Source: Pseudodesulfovibrio sp.
GTDB taxonomy: Bacteria > Desulfobacterota > Desulfovibrionia > Desulfovibrionales > Desulfovibrionaceae
Length of the DNA stretch: 64,000 bases
Direction of reading: 5' to 3'
Assembly: GCA_016744135.1 (NCBI GenBank)
Contig: JADGEX010000002.1
Location: forward strand, 682,001-746,000
A program made the translations under genes and the position numbers. Of the stretch, positions 61,072 through 64,000 are shown in pieces (the stretch's first letter is position 1; every line of letters begins with the position of its first letter). The notes below the pieces were generated by a model that worked only from the letters and a program-made list of their open reading frames with translations, did not search any database and was not told where the DNA came from.

Positions 61072-62402
61072 TTGAGTGCTCCCTTGAGCATTTCGGCAAA
61101 GATGCCAATCTGTTCTTCACTGGTTTTTTCGGTACATGCTACCAGCAGTCCGTTTTCCAGACCGTCGTAGTAACGGCCCAGCGGGAAGCCGGGGACAAAG
61201 CCGCGGGCTGTCAGCTTGGCTATGGCATCAAAGGCATTTGTGGGCAGGGAGATGGCAAATTCATTGCCGAAAGGTCCTTGTGTGAGCATGCTGACACCGT
61301 CGATGGCGGTGAGGCGCTCTGCGCAGACATGGGCGCGCTCGATGGAAACCCGTGCCGCTCGTTTCATGCCCAATTCTCCCAGAGCACACATGTGCACCAA
61401 TGCACGCAGGGCGCACAGGGATTGGTTGGAACATATGTTGGACGTGGCCTTCTGGCGGCGAATGTGCTGTTCGCGAGCCTGAAGGGTCAGTACGTAACCG
61501 GTGCGGCCTTCGGAGTCCTTGGTGCGGCCAACCATGCGACCAGGCATCTGGCGGACCATTTTCTTGGTGCAGGTCATTATGCCGAGGTACGGGCCGCCGA
61601 AAGAGAGCGGCAGGCCAAGGGACTGACCTTCGGCAACAGCGATGTCTGCGCCCATTTCGCCGGGTGTTTTCAGCAAAGTCTGGAGCACTGGGTAGGTGGA
61701 AATGATGGAAACGGCTTTCTTGCTCTTGGCCGCTGCGCACAGTTCCGTAAAATCGTTAATGGATCCGAAGAAGTTCGGATTTTGTACCAGCAGGGCCGCG
61801 GTATCGTCGTCAATGGCACTCTTCAATCCTTCGATGTCGGTCATGCCGTTTTTGTGGGGCACGGTGACCAATTTGACATCAAGATTGGACGTGTATGAGT
61901 CGAGCATGACCCTGTAGATGGGGTTCAGTGCTTCGGAAACCACAATCTTGCGGCGTTTTGTTTTGCGCACAGCCATCATCAGGCCTTCATAAAGCGCGGT
62001 GCCCCCATCATAGACGGATGCATTGGCGTATTCCATGCCGAGCAGGCGGGTTACGGCGGTCTGGTATTCGAAGATCGCCTGGAGTGTACCCTGTGATGCT
62101 TCGGGCTGGTACGGCGTGTATGCAGTGTAGAATTCGCCACGCATGGTCAGCGCGTCCACTGCCGCCGGAATGTAGTGGTCGTAGAAACCGGCACCCAGAA
62201 AACTCACCCTGTCGGTGGCGTTTTTTGCGGCCATGGCTTCAAGTTTGGAGAGAACCTCCATTTCGCTCAACCCCTCGGGCAGATCAAAGCTCTTGGGGCG
62301 CATGTCTTCCGTTATCTCGGCAAAGAGATCGTCCACGGAATTCACGCCGATAGTGGCGAGCATCTCCCGGACTTCATCTTCAGTATGAGGAACATACGGC
62401 AT
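61068..62402 (-). CDS. gcvPA: Glycine dehydrogenase (decarboxylating) subunit 1, GcvPA
   Basis: A 444-residue GcvPA subunit. Matching segments are MPYVPHTEDEVREMLATIGV, SFLGAGFYDHYIPAAVDAL, FYTAYTPYQPEASQGTLQAIFEYQ, SVYDGGTALYEG and NICSNQSLCALRA. It lacks the PLP lysine, as expected for this subunit. The ATG at 62402 (MPYVP) has AGG upstream. A weak terminator lies between it and gcvH. Confidence 0.96.
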   Translation of the reverse strand: MPYVPHTEDEVREMLATIGVNSVDDLFAEITEDMRPKSFDLPEGLSEMEVLSKLEAMAAKNATDRVSFLGAGFYDHYIPAAVDALTMRGEFYTAYTPYQPEASQGTLQAIFEYQTAVTRLLGMEYANASVYDGGTALYEGLMMAVRKTKRRKIVVSEALNPIYRVMLDSYTSNLDVKLVTVPHKNGMTDIEGLKSAIDDDTAALLVQNPNFFGSINDFTELCAAAKSKKAVSIISTYPVLQTLLKTPGEMGADIAVAEGQSLGLPLSFGGPYLGIMTCTKKMVRQMPGRMVGRTKDSEGRTGYVLTLQAREQHIRRQKATSNICSNQSLCALRALVHMCALGELGMKRAARVSIERAHVCAERLTAIDGVSMLTQGPFGNEFAISLPTNAFDAIAKLTARGFVPGFPLGRYYDGLENGLLVACTEKTSEEQIGIFAEMLKGALK

Positions 62403-62440
62403 AGTATTACCTACTGGTGTAATAAATGGTGATAAAGAAG

Positions 62441-62466
62441 AAGGCCGAGACATGTGCCCCGGCCTT
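62441..62466 (-). terminator. Hairpin between gcvH and gcvPA
   Basis: AAGGCCG (62441-62447) pairs with CGGCCTT (62460-62466). On the minus strand a T-rich stretch, TTCTTCTTTATC, follows. It may attenuate, leaving extra gcvH relative to the other subunits. Confidence 0.55.
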
Positions 62467-62477
62467 GAAAGTTCCCG

Positions 62478-62858
62478 TTAGTGGGCTTCGGATTCGACGA
62501 CCGAGGTATATGCCTCAGCGTCCAGCAACCCCTCAGGGTCGCCCTTTATTTTAAACTTGAGCAGCCAGCCTTCGCCATATGGCTCTTCATTGACTTTTTC
62601 GGGGGCGTCTTCGAGGGCCTCGTTGACTTCAACGACTTCGCCAGTCACCGGGGCGTATATTTCGCTGGCGGCCTTGACGGATTCGACAGAACCCATTTCG
62701 GAACCGGCTTCAAAGGTGTCGCCGACTTCAGGCAGTTCGATAAAAGTCAGGTCGCCCAGTTGTTCCTGGGCAAACTGAGAGATGCCAACAGTGGCGATGT
62801 CACCTTCAACCATGACCCATTCGTGGGATTTGGCGTACAAAAGATCAGTGGGAATCAT
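62478..62858 (-). CDS. gcvH: Glycine cleavage system H protein
   Basis: A 126-residue lipoyl carrier protein. The lipoylated Lys62 lies in [12 protein letters not shown]. The opening [30 protein letters not shown] and the end [13 protein letters not shown] match the family. It ferries the methylamine group between the P, T and L proteins; no gcvT is in the window. It is first in the leftward run gcvH-gcvPA-gcvPB-lpd-yhcH. AAAGGAG lies 7 bases before the ATG. The 178-base gap upstream was checked for a glycine riboswitch and none was seen. Confidence 0.96.
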   Translation of the reverse strand: MIPTDLLYAKSHEWVMVEGDIATVGISQFAQEQLGDLTFIELPEVGDTFEAGSEMGSVESVKAASEIYAPVTGEVVEVNEALEDAPEKVNEEPYGEGWLLKFKIKGDPEGLLDAEAYTSVVESEAH

Positions 62859-63036
62859 ATCGTGCTCCTTTCTGGAAAAGTGGCTTTATAGTATTTTTAG
62901 ATGGCTGTCCTTACCATGGGATTCATACTTTGGAAATTGTAAAAAAAATGACACTTTTGCTATTATTATCCCTTGTCACCAGATGAGAACCTCAAATCGC
63001 CAAAAAGCTGACGTTTCGGATCGTTTTCATTATTTT

Positions 63037-63603
63037 TTAACTGACAAGTGAGTGCGCTAAGAATCGTGCTCTTTCAGTGGTTTTATTCGGTAAATCAGAA
63101 GGGATAAGGCAATTGCCTACATACAAAGTGCCTGTGTTTTTAGCCTGAAGGAAGTGGGTAAACCGGTCAAAGGCTGTGAAGACGCCTTCGGCATTATTTT
63201 CAAAAGAATCTGTGCCTGTCGCCAGCAATCCAATTCGTTTCCCTTGTAAAAGTGATGTGTGCCCCGGTTTGAAGCACTGCGTTACAAAGGCGTTGCTTCG
63301 ATCAATGAGAGTCTTGATTTGTGCAGAGAATCCCCAAAAGTAGACGGGAGTGGTAAACAGGATGACATCTGCCATAAGCATTTTCTGCATGATTTCATCG
63401 GCATCATCCTGCTGCACACAGGCTATTTCATTGGGGTACGCCAAGCACTTAAGACAACCGCGACAGCCTTTGATGGTTTTGTCATGGAGTGTGATTCGTT
63501 CGACGGTGTTCTTTAATGTATGCAATTCCTTTTCGATCAGCGTGAGGACAGTCGCCGTATTTCCTTTCTTTCTTGCGCTTCCAAGGAGGGTGAGTACCTT
63601 CAT
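63037..63603 (-). CDS. NADPH-dependent FMN reductase / iron-sulfur-flavoprotein-like
   Basis: A 188-residue flavodoxin-fold protein. FMN-binding marks are LLGSARKKGNTATVL at the start, FTTPVYFWGFSAQIKTLIDRS and LLATGTDSFENNAEG. A cysteine set GCRGCLKCLAYPNEIACVQ near residues 47-63 resembles the cluster motif of iron-sulfur flavoproteins, so it may hold a [4Fe-4S] cluster. It would reduce FMN, quinones or other small acceptors. AAGGA precedes the ATG. The divergent gap to 63783 contains a strong inverted repeat. Confidence 0.85.
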   Translation of the reverse strand: MKVLTLLGSARKKGNTATVLTLIEKELHTLKNTVERITLHDKTIKGCRGCLKCLAYPNEIACVQQDDADEIMQKMLMADVILFTTPVYFWGFSAQIKTLIDRSNAFVTQCFKPGHTSLLQGKRIGLLATGTDSFENNAEGVFTAFDRFTHFLQAKNTGTLYVGNCLIPSDLPNKTTERARFLAHSLVS

Positions 63604-63645
63604 TCTTTATCCTTTCTGCATGCGGTTTCAAGTGACTCTATCTTA

Positions 63646-63677
63646 ATTTCATACACATTTTGTATGCATTATGAAAT
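63646..63677. promoter_or_regulatory. Nested inverted repeat, candidate operator
   Basis: ATTTCAT (63646-63652) and ATGAAAT (63671-63677) are perfect inverted repeats. Inside, CATAC (63650-63654) pairs with GTATG (63662-63666). It lies in the divergent gap, 43 bases before the flavoprotein ATG, as an operator would. No regulator gene is adjacent within the window. Confidence 0.4.
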
Positions 63678-63742
63678 AGCAATGAGCAGCAGAACATATC
63701 ACTTCTTTCTGTGAAAAGGCGTGGATAGTGTTACGAATTTTA

Positions 63743-63771
63743 TTGACGATGCCACTGAGCAGTTGTAACTT
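63743..63771 (+). promoter_or_regulatory. Candidate promoter for the methyltransferase gene
   Basis: TTGACG (63743-63748), a 17-base spacer and TAACTT (63766-63771), 12 bases before the ATG at 63783. The -35 is good and the -10 fair. Confidence 0.45.
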
Positions 63772-63782
63772 GGCTCTCGAAT

Positions 63783-64000
63783 ATGAGCACAAACAAGATT
63801 ATCACTCCGTTGAATAAACAATTTTCTCTCCTTGACCCAGGCTCCCGTGTTGACGTGGAAGTGGAAGGGACTTTCTGGCATCTTGACCGGGCCGCTGACC
63901 TGGAGGCCCTGTGGGACCAGATGGACGAGGCCGATCTCGGCGATGACGAACGATTACCGTATTGGGCTGAAGTATGGCCCGCCAGCGTTCTGCTTGGGCG
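63783..64000 (+). CDS. Methyltransferase (METTL20/protein N-lysine type), N-terminal part
   Basis: The first 72 codons of a protein that continues beyond the window, starting at the ATG 63783-63785. After a short N-terminus comes FWHLDRAADLEALWDQMD and DDERLPYWAEVWPASVLLG. The last segment is the usual opening of ETF-beta/nicotinamide-type N-methyltransferases (PYWAEVWPAS...LG), just before the SAM-binding glycine loop. The substrate cannot be told. No strong Shine-Dalgarno precedes the ATG. Confidence 0.65.
   Translation, partial: MSTNKIITPLNKQFSLLDPGSRVDVEVEGTFWHLDRAADLEALWDQMDEADLGDDERLPYWAEVWPASVLLG

Noticed and set aside
62859..63036. Glycine riboswitch upstream of gcvH
   Set aside because: Looked for the conserved glycine aptamer core and tandem pattern in the 178-base gap on the minus strand and did not see it.
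1..64000. CRISPR arrays, phage genes, insertion sequences, rRNA
   Set aside because: No regular direct-repeat array, transposase, integrase, phage structural gene or rRNA-like stretch was recognised anywhere in the window.

Overview
The window looks like a chromosomal segment of a free-living, motile, anaerobic Desulfovibrio-type bacterium (Desulfobacterota, Desulfovibrio/Pseudodesulfovibrio lineage). The reasons are a siroheme-dependent alternative haem pathway (ahbC-hemB-ahbD-ahbA), futalosine-pathway menaquinone genes (mqnE, mqnD), flavin-dependent ThyX, a two-subunit glycine decarboxylase, a dnaA without dnaN beside it, and AT-ending codons with strong Shine-Dalgarno sites. No prophage, insertion sequence, tRNA, rRNA or CRISPR array was seen. 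It is a core-gene region with some unusual details.

Layout. 1-1.8 kb: futalosine menaquinone genes around a TetR regulator and a candidate operator. 1.8-7.5 kb: an EamA exporter, a small zinc-ribbon protein, darP, and a complete MCE/Mla lipid-transport operon with a STAS-MlaE fusion. 7.6-11.1 kb: an Lrp-type regulator and bifunctional putA. 11.2-15.7 kb: a GNAT acetyltransferase, the ABC-F ATPase uup, rpe, a periplasmic solute-binding protein and a small membrane protein. 15.7-20 kb: haem genes, with two copies of an intergenic hairpin repeat placed just after ahbC and ahbD. 20.2-23 kb: an OmpA-like lipoprotein, a small helical protein and a zinc-finger/Yip1 membrane protein. 23-30.8 kb: flagellar filament genes fliC-fliD-fliS embedded among three glycosyltransferases, with a clear sigma-28 promoter before fliC. 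30.9-34.2 kb: an AsmA-like protein, a zinc-dependent phospholipase-like protein, a degenerate shikimate-kinase-like protein and thyX. 34.2-36.3 kb: an AT-rich 600-base gap and a divergent dnaA.

36.3-44.4 kb is one long leftward run: rpsB-tsf-pyrH-frr-uppS-cdsA-dxr-rseP-tsaB (translation, UMP, isoprenoid and phospholipid precursors, envelope protease, tRNA t6A). It starts from a good promoter and a nested RNA leader. 44.4-46.5 kb: a ParB-like protein overlapping a spore-photoproduct-lyase-like radical SAM protein. 46.7-52.4 kb: an atypical EF-G, plsC, RNase J, a lipoprotein and a conserved unknown. 52.5-54.4 kb: a cysteine desulfidase-like cyuA with a small Cys-motif partner. 54.6-57.8 kb: a ClC transporter and unknowns, including a 31-codon ORF with a strong ribosome-binding site. 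57.8-62.9 kb: the leftward glycine-cleavage run gcvH-gcvPA-gcvPB-lpd-yhcH. 63-64 kb: a flavoprotein reductase divergent from a methyltransferase that runs off the window.

The points most worth following are the paired repeats behind ahbC/ahbD, the flagellin-flanking glycosyltransferases that share a Maf-like N-terminal motif, the DnaA with an altered DNA-recognition signature, the EF-G with Asp in place of the catalytic His, and the ParB-like/SplB pair in a lineage not known to sporulate. All functional assignments come from reading the sequence; no database search was possible.
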